DNA from: Oscillospiraceae bacterium
GTDB lineage: Bacteria > Bacillota > Clostridia > Oscillospirales > Oscillospiraceae
Direction of reading: 5' to 3'
NCBI GenBank assembly: GCA_902790375.1
Contig: CADARY010000012.1
Coordinates: 44,886 to 108,885, forward strand
Length of the DNA stretch: 64,000 nucleotides
Position numbers and translations under genes: made by a program. Of the stretch, positions 25,179 to 33,803 are shown piece by piece (positions within the stretch are counted from its first letter, which is position 1; each line of letters begins with the position of its first letter). Under the pieces are notes generated by a model. The model saw nothing but the letters and a program-made list of their open reading frames with translations. It searched no databases and was not told the origin of the DNA.

Positions 25179-26039
25179 TTACTTGATAGCGCCCTGAACC
25201 ATGCCGTCCATGATGTGCTTCTGCGCGATCAGGAAGATCACGATCATGGGGATCATGGCGAGCAGAGCCGCCGTCAGGATCATGTCCCACGACTTCACGA
25301 AGGAGCCGACGAAGGCCTGCACCGCGACGGGCAGGGTCTTGTTCGGATTGTTCTGGCCCAGCAGAATGGAGGGGAGCAGGTAGTCGTTCCAGATCCACAT
25401 GCCGTTGAGGATCGTGACGGTCACGATCGTGGGCTTGAGAAGCGGGAAAATGATGCGGAAGAAGGTGCCCTCGGGAGAGCAGCCGTCGATGGCCGCGGCC
25501 TCCTCCAGCTCGTAGGGGATGCCCTTGATGAAGCCGGTGAGGATGAACACCGTCATGGCACCGCCGAAGCCGCAGTAGGCAAAGATCAGGCCGGGCAGCG
25601 TTCCGTTCATACCCAATCCAATGTATTTTCCCACTTCGCGGAAGGTGGCGATCAGCGGGAGCATAACCACCTGGAAGGGGATGATCATGGAGGAGATGAA
25701 GGTCATATAGATGACGGTGGACCATTTGGTCTTGTTGCGGCAGATGACCCATGCGGACATGCCGCCGAACACGGCCAGCAGAACCAGGGAGATGATGGTG
25801 ACCACGGCCGAGGAGCCGAAGGCGCGCCAGAAGGAGAAGTTCTTGTTGTTCACGACCGCGCTCAGGTTGGAGGCAAACTGCTTGAAGCTTGCCCCCGTGG
25901 CGGAGATTGGGTTCTGCACGATGGCGGCCTGGGTCTTGAAGGAGTTCAGAACCACCAGCGCGAAGGGGAACAGAATGTAGATTGCAAGAAGAACGGCGAT
26001 GATCGTCAGAATAACCGCCCTGGACGTCTTCATTTTCAT
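25179..26039 (-). CDS. Carbohydrate ABC importer permease (MalG-type)
   Basis: 286 residues with six predicted membrane helices. The EAA loop that docks the ATPase is ELEEAAAIDGCSPEGTFFRI followed by PLLKPT. It forms the membrane channel with the MalF-type protein encoded just upstream, and the start overlaps that stop by one base. No ATPase gene is nearby, so a shared MsiK-like ATPase encoded elsewhere is likely, as in many Gram-positive sugar importers. The sugar is unknown. Confidence 0.92.
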   Translation of the reverse strand: MKMKTSRAVILTIIAVLLAIYILFPFALVVLNSFKTQAAIVQNPISATGASFKQFASNLSAVVNNKNFSFWRAFGSSAVVTIISLVLLAVFGGMSAWVICRNKTKWSTVIYMTFISSMIIPFQVVMLPLIATFREVGKYIGLGMNGTLPGLIFAYCGFGGAMTVFILTGFIKGIPYELEEAAAIDGCSPEGTFFRIIFPLLKPTIVTVTILNGMWIWNDYLLPSILLGQNNPNKTLPVAVQAFVGSFVKSWDMILTAALLAMIPMIVIFLIAQKHIMDGMVQGAIK

Positions 26040-27103
26040 TACATTTCGACCTCCCTCTTATTGGAGATGCGCACCTGCAGCAGCGAAACGCAGGCCAGGA
26101 TGATAAAGAAGAGGATGGCCTTGGCCTGGGCATAGCCGTACTGGTCACGTGCAAAAGCGGTATTGTAGATATTCAGCGCAATCATCTGCGTACCGTTTGA
26201 TAGGCGCTTGCCCATGAAGCCTCTCACAGTGCCGCCGCCGTTGGTTAAGGCAAGGTTCACGTCGAACTGCTTGAACGCGGAGGTCAGGGTCAGGAAGGTG
26301 CAGATGGTGAAGGTGGCGGCGATCATGGGGATCTTGATCTTGAAGAGGGTCGCGATGTCGCTCGCGCCGTCGATCTGCGCAGCCTCCAGCACGTCCTTGG
26401 GGACGGTGGCGAGACCGTTGATGTAGATCAGCATGATGTAGCCCGCGTACTGCCATACATACACGACGATGATGGCGATGAAGGCCGTCTTGGTTGTGGC
26501 GAGGGCAGAATGCGGAGAGTTGAGGATTTTGGTGAGCACATTGGAGAAAATGAACTGCCAGATGTAGCCAAGGACGATGCCGCCGATCAGGTTCGGCAGG
26601 AAGTAGGCGGCGCGGAAGAAGCCCACGCCCTTGAGCTTGGTGGTGCAAAGCAGAGCCAGCAGGAAGGCCACGAGGTTCACCATGATCATGTTCACGATCA
26701 CGAACAGGACTGTGATCAGCAGCGACCACATGAAGGCCGGATCCTTAAACATGGCCTGGTAGTTTTCAATGCCGACCATCTTCGTGTAGAAAACGCCGTT
26801 CCAGTCCGTGAAGGAGTAGAAAATACCGACGAACATGGGGATGATGACGGTAACGATGAATGTGAAGATCAGGGGGAAGAGGAAAATAAAGTTGATGATG
26901 GCGCGGTGGTGCAGGACGGTGGGGATGAAGTAGATCCCGGCCAGAACCATCAGGGCACCCAGAACCAGAAACATACCGCGCATCGCACCGAGGCCGGCGT
27001 AGTTCTTGGTGATGTCAAAATACAGCGCGGCGAGCATCAGCACAAAGCCGACAATCAGGAGCGCCATTGAGAGGGCTTTCTTTCCAGAGGTGTTTTCGTT
27101 CAT
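26039..27103 (-). CDS. Carbohydrate ABC importer permease (MalF-type)
   Basis: About 354 residues starting at the ATG at 27103 (MNENTSGKK). A GTG four codons upstream has no room for an SD and is less likely. It carries two extra N-terminal helices (about 10-65) before the usual six. The EAA loop is VLEAAQIDGASDIATLFKI then KIPMIAAT. It pairs with the permease at 25179 and the binding protein at 27198. The extended N-terminus is known for the MalF side of these pairs. Confidence 0.92.
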   Translation of the reverse strand: MNENTSGKKALSMALLIVGFVLMLAALYFDITKNYAGLGAMRGMFLVLGALMVLAGIYFIPTVLHHRAIINFIFLFPLIFTFIVTVIIPMFVGIFYSFTDWNGVFYTKMVGIENYQAMFKDPAFMWSLLITVLFVIVNMIMVNLVAFLLALLCTTKLKGVGFFRAAYFLPNLIGGIVLGYIWQFIFSNVLTKILNSPHSALATTKTAFIAIIVVYVWQYAGYIMLIYINGLATVPKDVLEAAQIDGASDIATLFKIKIPMIAATFTICTFLTLTSAFKQFDVNLALTNGGGTVRGFMGKRLSNGTQMIALNIYNTAFARDQYGYAQAKAILFFIILACVSLLQVRISNKREVEM

Positions 27104-27148
27104 ATCGCTGAACACTCCCTTTTCACTGTCTTTACTCCCAAAATGGAG

Positions 27149-27175
27149 CAGGACGGCGACTGAGCCGCCGCCCTG
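27149..27175 (-). terminator. Intercistronic hairpin after the binding-protein gene
   Basis: CAGGACGGCGA pairs with CCGCCGCCCTG with few mismatches. There is no T-run. Such hairpins often protect the binding-protein mRNA and reduce transcription into the permeases. Confidence 0.5.
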
Positions 27176-27197
27176 TTATGATGCGGGTACGCGGGAA

Positions 27198-28466
27198 TTA
27201 CTGGTTGACTGCATCAGGAATGGTGACGGTCATATCCTCGATGAAGCCGTTGATGTCAATGGCGCCCATCGCGAAGTCTTGGAAGATGCCGCCTATAAAG
27301 TCCTCAGCCATGTTCGCGGGCTGGTCGAGGAAGTGCCAGGAAGAGGTCTTGCCTCTGGCGGTGAAGTCGGCGATGGTGGGAGCGAACGGGTCGTTCGCAA
27401 CGACGGTGCAGCTCTTGAAGGGGCTGTTCAGACCGGCTTCCTGAACCATGATCTGCTGGCCGTCGGGGCCGGCAAGCCACTGCAGGAAGGCCAGAGCCTC
27501 GTCAACCTTGCCCTCTTTGTAGACAGCCCAGTGTGAAGGAGGATTGGTCAAGATGGTGTCGATGCCTTCCTCGAAAGCGTAGGGGATCATGCCGCACTCG
27601 AAGTTGCCGGCTGCGGCGTAGAGCTCCTTGTACTGGTCGGTCAGGGAAGCACCGATCCAGGAGCCCTGGGTCACAAAGGCGTAGTTGCCAGCGGCGAAGC
27701 CGGAGACCTGGAGGTCATAGTTGCCGGAGACGAGGAGGGCGGGGTCGGAGTACTTGTTGAAGAGATCGACCATCGCGGCGAAGTCGGCGAAGCGCTGCTC
27801 GTCCAGCTTGCCCTCTTTCATCATAAGATCAAAATACGTGGAGTCGTCACGAGCAAGACCGGCGTCGAGATAGTTGCAGAAGAGATGGTTGCCGGTGGAC
27901 CAGTAGAGCTCCTTGGAATTGGCGCAGTAGCCGATGACGGCCTTGATGCCGAGCTCGTCCTTCATGGAGTCGAGCTTCTCGAAGGCGGCCTTCATGGACT
28001 CGGGCCCTGTGATGGAGGCGGGGTCAATGCCAGCCTTGTCAAGGATGGACTTGTTGTAGGCAAGACCAATGGCCTCGGTGGTGTAGGGGAAGCCGACGGT
28101 GGCACCGGTGGAGTCGATGAACTCGGCCTCGGTATCGGCGGCCCAGGGCTGATCGGCCATATCGACCATCATGCCGGTCCAGTTGGAGAAGTCAGGCGTG
28201 CCCTCGCAGGTGAAGATGTCGGGCATGTTGCCGGCCTGATAACGCTGCTTCAGCTCGGACTGGAGATCGACGCCGCCGCCAAGAGAATTGACTTCGACGT
28301 GCTTACCGGTTGCCTGCTCATAGACTTCGGCGGCGTGCTGCAGAGCATTGGCAATTTCAATTTTGCCATTGAAGAGAATGATGCCGTCATCAGCTGCAAA
28401 CGCGGCTGTGGGCAGCAGTGCGACGAACATCGTCAGCACCAGGAAGATTGCAAGATACTTCTTCAT
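27198..28466 (-). CDS. Extracellular carbohydrate-binding protein of ABC importer
   Basis: 422 residues. The signal peptide KKYLAIFLVLTMFVALLPT ends with AAFA before ADDG. The mature part has the family 1 solute-binding layout: VYEQATGKHVEVNSLGGG, LKQRYQAGNMPDIF, GFPYTTEAIGLAYNK, and a C-terminal FLQWLAGPDGQQIMV. No lipobox cysteine is present, although lipid anchoring is the rule for these proteins in single-membrane Firmicutes. It may be held in another way or released. It is the first gene of the importer operon, behind the promoter at 28526. Confidence 0.9.
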   Translation of the reverse strand: MKKYLAIFLVLTMFVALLPTAAFAADDGIILFNGKIEIANALQHAAEVYEQATGKHVEVNSLGGGVDLQSELKQRYQAGNMPDIFTCEGTPDFSNWTGMMVDMADQPWAADTEAEFIDSTGATVGFPYTTEAIGLAYNKSILDKAGIDPASITGPESMKAAFEKLDSMKDELGIKAVIGYCANSKELYWSTGNHLFCNYLDAGLARDDSTYFDLMMKEGKLDEQRFADFAAMVDLFNKYSDPALLVSGNYDLQVSGFAAGNYAFVTQGSWIGASLTDQYKELYAAAGNFECGMIPYAFEEGIDTILTNPPSHWAVYKEGKVDEALAFLQWLAGPDGQQIMVQEAGLNSPFKSCTVVANDPFAPTIADFTARGKTSSWHFLDQPANMAEDFIGGIFQDFAMGAIDINGFIEDMTVTIPDAVNQ

Positions 28467-28525
28467 ACTGTTTTCCTCGCTTTTTCATAAAATTTTCGGA
28501 CGGGTCTACCCCGCCTGCTTGATTG

Positions 28526-28554
28526 ATTCTACCATTTTGACAGGATAAAATCAA
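28526..28554 (-). promoter_or_regulatory. Promoter of the sugar importer operon
   Basis: On the minus strand TTGATT (28554-28549), 17 bases, TAGAAT (28531-28526). It lies about 60 bases upstream of the binding-protein start, with GCGAGGAAA as RBS. Confidence 0.6.
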
Positions 28555-29039
28555 TCTCATTTTGTTCGTTCCGACGAATCTGGGCGTTTTGTACGAAGGC
28601 TAATTCAAAAAATTATAGCATTTGCCCAATTGACAAAGCTGTATTTTCGGTTCCTTAAAAACCGGCCCTTTGAGCAGCCCTGTGAGAACAAAATTATGTA
28701 ACCTCGGGTTACTATATTATTTATCATTTTCGCGGCGGGAATCGACAGGCACGGGAGAGGCCACAAGATAGGCGCCTGCACAGCCTGCTGCACCACAAGC
28801 TGTAGATGCGCGGAACGCGAGAAATTGATAAATCAGTTGCAATTAATTACAAAACGTCACATTTATTCGACATTTCACGAAGAATTGTTCACGGGAATGA
28901 AAATCACAAAACCACAATATATTGTGCCGGAGGAGGATTGAGAGCAGATTCGGCACAGCATATGGGAAAGAAAAACGGAGAAGGAGGGAAGGGGAAAATG
29001 GACGCAAATTAGCGCATTTACACAAATTTAATAAATCAC
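28555..29039. other. AT-rich intergenic region
   Basis: About 480 bases between two divergent promoters. It is AT-rich compared with its surroundings. A 68-codon frame at 28806 has no RBS or motif. No gene, tRNA or clear hairpin is supported. Confidence 0.5.
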
Positions 29040-29068
29040 TTTACATAACGGTCGTTTTATGTTATTCT
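29040..29068 (+). promoter_or_regulatory. Promoter of the LysM-like gene
   Basis: TTTACA (29040-29045), 17 bases, TATTCT (29063-29068), 30 bases before the start at 29098. Confidence 0.55.
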
Positions 29069-29097
29069 TAAGCCACGGAAAGAAGGGGGGGTCTGCA

Positions 29098-29775
29098 ATG
29101 GTTAAGCGTATGTTATCTCTTATCCTTTGCCTCACAATATTTGTTCTTTTGGTTCCTGCCGCGGCGATGGCCTGGGACGGCATCGTTGCAGTGACGCTGG
29201 AGCCGGGCGATACCGTCTACGATATCTGCCGGGCATACAACGTGGACTATTATGACGCCAGGGACGTGATCCTGGCTCTCAACGGCTTTGAGGAGGAGTG
29301 GCAGCTTGCAACGCTGTATCCGGGAAACACGATCCTGCTTCCGGTGAATTACGGCGTCACGGAGACCTACAACGCGCCTGCGCCGGAGGATGATTATCCT
29401 GCCGATGCGGTCCTGTTTTACGTCGTGCCCTATACCATCCACAACGGCGACACCATTGAGAACGTGTACAATCGCTGGGGCCTGCGTTATGAGACCTATG
29501 CCGGCCTGATCCGCAGCCTCAACGGCGTGGAGGATCTGGACGCGCTTACGGTGGGGACGACCTATTATCTGCCCACGACGTCTGAGAATGTGCAGACCGG
29601 CTCTGCTGTCGCGGTTGTCTGCCATATCATGCGCTACGGCGAGAACGCGGCTGATGTGTACTATGACTACGGCATCAATTACGGCCGTTACAGCAATATC
29701 CTGATGGCCTTCAACGGCTGGAGAGATCTGACCCGGCTCGGCGTCGGCGATCAGCTCCTGATCCCGGTCATCTAA
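29098..29775 (+). CDS. Secreted protein with three LysM-like repeats
   Basis: 225 residues from ATG 29098 after AAGAAGGGGGG. Signal peptide: VKRMLSLILCLTIFVLLVP, with AMA near 22-24 as cleavage site. Three repeats of about 50-60 residues follow, each with an opening like LEPGDTVYDICRAYNVDY, a middle ILALNG / IRSLNG / LMAFNG and an ending ILLPV / YYLPT / LLIPV. This is the LysM pattern of peptidoglycan binding, somewhat divergent. No catalytic domain is attached. It is probably a cell-wall-associated protein; the gene is monocistronic between a promoter and a terminator. Confidence 0.75.
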   Translation: MVKRMLSLILCLTIFVLLVPAAAMAWDGIVAVTLEPGDTVYDICRAYNVDYYDARDVILALNGFEEEWQLATLYPGNTILLPVNYGVTETYNAPAPEDDYPADAVLFYVVPYTIHNGDTIENVYNRWGLRYETYAGLIRSLNGVEDLDALTVGTTYYLPTTSENVQTGSAVAVVCHIMRYGENAADVYYDYGINYGRYSNILMAFNGWRDLTRLGVGDQLLIPVI

Positions 29776-29781
29776 AAAATG

Positions 29782-29814
29782 AAAAACGGGCTTTCTGCGG
29801 GAAGTCCGTTTTTC
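29782..29814 (+). terminator. Terminator of the LysM-like gene
   Basis: AAAAACGGGCTT (29782-29793) pairs with AAGTCCGTTTTT (29802-29813), with one G-T pair. Confidence 0.75.
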
Positions 29815-29947
29815 GGCTCCACCCGTAAAGGCTGCCGCTTCCGAGGCATATTGATTAAATGAGCGCCGGATCTGTCGGCAATACCCGGCAGCCTGGGAAC
29901 GCGGTCTGCGTCCAAAAGAAAATCTGCATTTTCCGGAGAACGGTCGT

Positions 29948-30598
29948 ATGAAAAGGTACAAGCTAAAACACCAGAAGATAATCGGCGCGATCCTGCTGCT
30001 GGCCCTGGTCTTGCTGCTGGGCGCCTGCTCGCGCATCGCAGCGGTTCAGATCCCGCCGCTCCCGACGCCGAGAAGCAGCCAGCCCGAGGCGACTGCGGAC
30101 ATCATGGCGCAGCCGACGCTTTCCCCGATAACGCCGCCGCCGGTTTTGAGCCCGGCCCCGACGGCACAGATGCCCGCGCCGACGCTTCCTCCCACGCCCG
30201 CGCCGGTACAGACGCCGCCTCCCACACCCACGCCGGAGCCTGTGCACGAGGACCCGAATACCCCGCACCTGCGCATCGAAAACGCGACGCTGCCTCAGAA
30301 TATGGAGCCCTACGGGATCGTGGATCTGCACGGGGAAATCTATACGGACAAGGGCGTGATCGCCCAGGTCTGCGGGAGGATCTACAACAACGACACCGGG
30401 CAGAACGACCAGATCTGCATGTATTATCCCTATGAGCCCTATTTCAGCCTGGCGGGCACGGTCAACTCCAAGCTCATCTTCGGCGTGCTGGAGCCCGGCC
30501 ATTACTCCTATATCGTCTCGGCGATCGCGGAGAACAATTCCTTCTCCAGCGGGGAGCAGGTTCTGATCGAGCATGCCTTTGAAATCTACTATCCCTGA
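29948..30598 (+). CDS. Lipoprotein with proline-rich linker
   Basis: 216 residues. The signal peptide ends in LLLGAC (lipobox, Cys27), so the protein is probably anchored to the outer face of the membrane. Residues 37-95 are a Pro/Thr/Ala-rich spacer with PTP and PPTP repeats, typical of cell-wall-spanning linkers. The last 120 residues form a compact domain (LRIENATLPQNMEPYGIVDL, then GHYSYIVSAIAENNSF) that resembles a small beta-sandwich. I do not recognise the domain. The upstream LysM-like gene is closed by its own terminator, so this is likely a separate unit. Confidence 0.7.
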   Translation: MKRYKLKHQKIIGAILLLALVLLLGACSRIAAVQIPPLPTPRSSQPEATADIMAQPTLSPITPPPVLSPAPTAQMPAPTLPPTPAPVQTPPPTPTPEPVHEDPNTPHLRIENATLPQNMEPYGIVDLHGEIYTDKGVIAQVCGRIYNNDTGQNDQICMYYPYEPYFSLAGTVNSKLIFGVLEPGHYSYIVSAIAENNSFSSGEQVLIEHAFEIYYP

Positions 30599-30658
30599 GT
30601 AGGGAAAAACCATATGGGGCTGTCTCAAAACAAAGCAATCCCTGCATAAATATGAATG

Positions 30659-30690
30659 TCGTAGGGGCCGATGCCCTCATCGGCCCGCCG
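30659..30690 (+). repeat. Dispersed palindromic repeat, copy 1
   Basis: TCGTAGGGGCCGATG continues into CCCTCATCGGCCCGCCG. It contains the inverted pair GGGCCGATG/CATCGGCCC. The same 32 bases recur at 40579-40610. Confidence 0.7.
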
Positions 30691-30734
30691 TTTTGCAGCA
30701 TTCTGCGTTTTTCGGACAAGCTCTCTTTTCTGCC

Positions 30735-30763
30735 TTGACAGATACCCCCATGGGGTATATAAT
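30735..30763 (+). promoter_or_regulatory. csoR-copA promoter with CsoR operator inside
   Basis: Perfect TTGACA (30735-30740), 17 bases, perfect TATAAT (30758-30763). The spacer holds the inverted repeat ATACCCC (30742-30748) / GGGGTAT (30752-30758), the known CsoR operator type. Bound CsoR would cover the polymerase site, and Cu(I) would release it. Confidence 0.88.
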
Positions 30764-30787
30764 GAGCCCGAAAAGAGGTGATCCGCC

Positions 30788-31108
30788 GTGTCCGAAAAGA
30801 CGCCTGAGCAGCGGGAGTGCTGCGGCTGTCACAAAACAAAGGCGCGTTCCGAGGAGGAGGTCAGGCGGCTTGTCAATCGGCTGAGCCGCATTGAGGGACA
30901 GATCCGCGGCATCCGCGGCATGCTGGAACGGGACGCCTACTGCCCGGACATTCTCGCCCAGGCGGCGGCTGCCAACGCGGCCCTCAACGCCTTCAGCCGG
31001 GAGCTGCTGTCGAGCCATATCCGCTCGTGTGTGGTAAACGATGTGCGCGCGGGGAATGATGAGATTGTGGACGAGCTGCTGGCTACGCTGCAAAAAATGA
31101 TGAAATAA
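30788..31108 (+). CDS. csoR: Copper-sensing repressor CsoR
   Basis: 106 residues from GTG 30788 after GAGGTG. The helical DUF156 fold is clear (VRRLVNRLSRIEGQIRGIRGML). The Cu(I) ligands of CsoR are present as C52 (AYCPDI), H77 and C81 (SHIRSC). An N-terminal extension CCGCH (11-15) adds three cysteines not needed for the canonical site. It represses its own promoter, whose operator lies between the -35 and -10 boxes, and controls copA, which starts 13 bases after its stop. Confidence 0.93.
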   Translation: MSEKTPEQRECCGCHKTKARSEEEVRRLVNRLSRIEGQIRGIRGMLERDAYCPDILAQAAAANAALNAFSRELLSSHIRSCVVNDVRAGNDEIVDELLATLQKMMK

Positions 31109-31120
31109 GGTCGTGATCTT

Positions 31121-33646
31121 TTGAAGCAATACAATATCAGCGGCATGAGCTGCGCGGCCTGCTCCGCCAGGGTCGAGAAGGCCGTGTCCGCGGTGCCCGG
31201 CGTGGAGGCCTGCTCGGTCAGCCTGCTGACAAACTCCATGGGGGTCGAGGGGACTGCCGACGAGCAGAGCATCATCACCGCAGTCGAGCAGGCAGGCTAC
31301 GGCGCAAGCCCGAAGGGCAAGGAGCAGAGCGCCGCATCCGCGGAGGAGGACGCCCTGCGCGACCGGGAAACGCCGGTGCTCAGGCGGCGTCTGCTTGCCT
31401 CCCTGGGCTTTCTGCTCGTGCTGATGTATATCTCCATGGGGCATATGATGTGGGGCTGGCCGCTGCCGCGCTTTCTGGACGGGAACCACACAGCCATGGG
31501 CCTTGCCCAGATGCTGCTGGCCATCGCGGTCATGGTCATCAACCAGAAATTTTTCATCAGCGGCTTCCGGGGTCTCCTGCACCGCGCGCCCAATATGGAT
31601 ACGCTCGTGGCGCTCGGCTCCGGCGCGTCCTTCGTCTACAGCGTCTATGCGCTCTTTCGCATGACAGGGGCGCAGATCGAGGGCGGCAGCGATGCCGCCA
31701 TGGTCTGGATGCATGAATTTTATTTTGAATCCGCCGCCATGATCCTGACGCTCATCACCGTGGGCAAAATGCTCGAGGCGCGCTCCAAGGGGAAGACGAC
31801 GGACGCGCTGAAGGGGCTCATGAAAATCGCGCCGAAAACCGCGACGATCGTACAGGACGGAAAAGAGCGGACTGTGCCGATCGAGACGGTCAAAAAGGGC
31901 GACGTTTTTGTGGTGCGCCCCGGGGAGAGCATCCCGGTGGACGGCGTGGTGCTGGACGGAAACAGCGCTGTGGATGAGTCCGCTTTGACCGGCGAGAGCA
32001 TTCCCGTGGACAAAGCGCCCGGAGATCCGGTCTCTGCCGCGACCATCAACCAGGCGGGCTTTATCCGCTGCGAGGCTGCCCGCGTGGGAGAGGATACCAC
32101 GCTCAGCCAGATCATCCGCATGGTGTCCGACGCGGCGGCGACAAAAGCGCCCATTGCCAAGATCGCGGACAGGGTGTCCGGCGTGTTCGTGCCGGTGGTG
32201 ATCGGCATTGCGCTTGTGACGACGCTGGTCTGGCTGGCGCTCGGACGGGGGATCGGCTTCGCCCTCGCGCGCGGCATTTCCGTGCTGGTCATCAGCTGCC
32301 CCTGCGCCCTCGGGCTTGCCACGCCGGTCGCCATCATGGTCGGCAACGGCGTCGGCGCGAGGAACGGCATCCTGTTCAAGACGGCGGCGGCCCTGGAGGA
32401 AACCGGCCGGGTGGACGTGGTGGCCCTGGATAAGACCGGGACGATCACAGCCGGCAGGCCGAGGGTCACGGAGCTTGTCCCCGCCGAGGGCACGGACGAA
32501 ACGACGCTCCTGCGCGCCGCGGCGTCGCTGGAGGCGAAGAGCGAGCATCCCCTCGCCGCCGCCGTCATGGAGCGCGCCGGAGAGGAGGGCATCGAGCCGG
32601 AAGCGGTCAGAGACTTTGAGGCCCTGCCCGGCAACGGCCTGAGCGCGGTGCTGAACGGAAAGGCCCTGCTCGGCGGCAGCGGCAGCTATATGAAGCGGCG
32701 CGTCAAAATCCCCGAGGCGCTGCTCCAAAAAAGCGAGGCGCTGGCCTCTCAGGGCAAGACCCCGCTGTTCTTCGCTTATGACGGGGCGCTGCTGGGCGTG
32801 ATCGCCGTGGCGGACGTCATCAAGCCCGACAGCGCCCAGGCCGTGCGGGAGCTGAAAAACCTCGGCTTGAAGGTCGTTATGCTGACCGGAGACAATCGGC
32901 GCACGGCGGACGCCATCGGAGCCGAGGCCGGCGTGGACGCCGTTGTCGCGGGCGTCCTGCCCGACGGAAAAGAAAAAGTGATCCGGGATCTCGGCAAATT
33001 CGGCAGGGTCGCCATGGTGGGCGACGGCATCAACGACGCCCCGGCCCTGACCCGGGCGGACATCGGCATCGCCATCGGGGCGGGGGCGGACGTGGCGGTG
33101 GACGCGGCGGACGTGGTGCTCATGCACGGCAGCCTTCTGGATGTCTCGGCGGCGATCCGGCTCAGCCGCGCGACGCTGCGCAATATCCATGAAAACCTGT
33201 TCTGGGCCTTTTTCTACAACGCCGTGTGCATCCCGGTCGCGGCGGGCGCGTTCGTCCGGGCGGGGCTTACGCTCAACCCCATGCTGGGCGCGGCGGCGAT
33301 GAGTCTGTCGAGCTTCTGCGTGGTGACGAACGCCCTGCGGCTGAATCTGTTCAGGGTGCATGACGCCTCAGGCGACAGGCCCCGGAGAAACCACAGGGAT
33401 TTTGAAATCAAAATTGAAAATATTGTCAAGGAGGAAAACAGCATGAGCACAACACTGAAGATCGAGGGCATGATGTGCCCGCACTGCGAGGCCCGCGTCA
33501 AAAAGGCGCTGGAGGCGCTGGACGGCGTGGAGAGCGCCGTCGTCAGCCACGAGGCCGGCACCGCCGTCGTCACGGGCAGCGCCGGCTTTGAGGAGATGAA
33601 GGCCGCCGTGGAAGCCCAGGATTACAAGGTCCTCGGGACAGTCTGA
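31121..33646 (+). CDS. copA: Cu(I)-exporting P1B-type ATPase fused in frame to a CopZ domain
   Basis: 841 residues from TTG 31121. Order: N-terminal heavy-metal-associated domain (GMSCAACSA), membrane helices, actuator loop with LTGES, the CPC ion site (SCPCALG, about 391-397), phosphorylation site DKTGT near 437, GDGINDAPA near 633, and the final helices with the N-Y and M-S residues of Cu(I) pumps ([20 protein letters not shown]). Usually the gene ends there. Here the frame continues through a charged linker (about 748-774) into a second metal domain with GMMCPHCEA at 775-841. That part also has its own SD and ATG, so a full fusion and a separate CopZ may both be made. Confidence 0.95.
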   Translation: MKQYNISGMSCAACSARVEKAVSAVPGVEACSVSLLTNSMGVEGTADEQSIITAVEQAGYGASPKGKEQSAASAEEDALRDRETPVLRRRLLASLGFLLVLMYISMGHMMWGWPLPRFLDGNHTAMGLAQMLLAIAVMVINQKFFISGFRGLLHRAPNMDTLVALGSGASFVYSVYALFRMTGAQIEGGSDAAMVWMHEFYFESAAMILTLITVGKMLEARSKGKTTDALKGLMKIAPKTATIVQDGKERTVPIETVKKGDVFVVRPGESIPVDGVVLDGNSAVDESALTGESIPVDKAPGDPVSAATINQAGFIRCEAARVGEDTTLSQIIRMVSDAAATKAPIAKIADRVSGVFVPVVIGIALVTTLVWLALGRGIGFALARGISVLVISCPCALGLATPVAIMVGNGVGARNGILFKTAAALEETGRVDVVALDKTGTITAGRPRVTELVPAEGTDETTLLRAAASLEAKSEHPLAAAVMERAGEEGIEPEAVRDFEALPGNGLSAVLNGKALLGGSGSYMKRRVKIPEALLQKSEALASQGKTPLFFAYDGALLGVIAVADVIKPDSAQAVRELKNLGLKVVMLTGDNRRTADAIGAEAGVDAVVAGVLPDGKEKVIRDLGKFGRVAMVGDGINDAPALTRADIGIAIGAGADVAVDAADVVLMHGSLLDVSAAIRLSRATLRNIHENLFWAFFYNAVCIPVAAGAFVRAGLTLNPMLGAAAMSLSSFCVVTNALRLNLFRVHDASGDRPRRNHRDFEIKIENIVKEENSMSTTLKIEGMMCPHCEARVKKALEALDGVESAVVSHEAGTAVVTGSAGFEEMKAAVEAQDYKVLGTV
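33443..33646 (+). CDS. copZ: CopZ-type copper chaperone from an internal start within copA
   Basis: ATG 33443 is preceded by AAGGAGGAAAACAGC, an ideal SD at good spacing, although it lies inside the copA reading frame. The 67-residue product has the ferredoxin-like HMA fold with the GMMCPHC copper site and fits the usual length of free CopZ. In most relatives copZ is a separate gene after the copA stop. Here that stop is absent and the former spacer reads as a linker. Internal initiation would still give free chaperone. Confidence 0.7.
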   Translation: MSTTLKIEGMMCPHCEARVKKALEALDGVESAVVSHEAGTAVVTGSAGFEEMKAAVEAQDYKVLGTV

Positions 33647-33652
33647 TACCGT

Positions 33653-33686
33653 GATAACAGCGGATTCGTCCGCTGTTATCATTTTT
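33653..33686 (+). terminator. Terminator of the copper operon
   Basis: GATAACAGCGGA (33653-33664), TTCG loop, TCCGCTGTTATC (33669-33680), then A and five T. Confidence 0.92.
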
Positions 33687-33710
33687 ATATGAATTGTAAC
33701 CGTATTGTGA

Positions 33711-33739
33711 TTGCATGAAGAGGGAAGAGACATTATAAT
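33711..33739 (+). promoter_or_regulatory. Promoter of the CHAP-domain gene
   Basis: TTGCAT (33711-33716), 17 bases, TATAAT (33734-33739). Confidence 0.6.
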
Positions 33740-33803
33740 CGTACAGTAAAAACATAATAGGACAGCGGCTGTATTTTCGCCGCTGCCTCCCAAAAACAGG
33801 AAG

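Noticed and set aside
28806-29012. 68-codon frame in the AT-rich spacer
   Set aside because: No SD, no motif, low-complexity lysine/glycine end.
30677-33361. 894-codon minus-strand open frame opposite copA
   Set aside because: The plus strand encodes unmistakable CsoR and CopA. The antisense product is rich in His and Arg and has no known domain.
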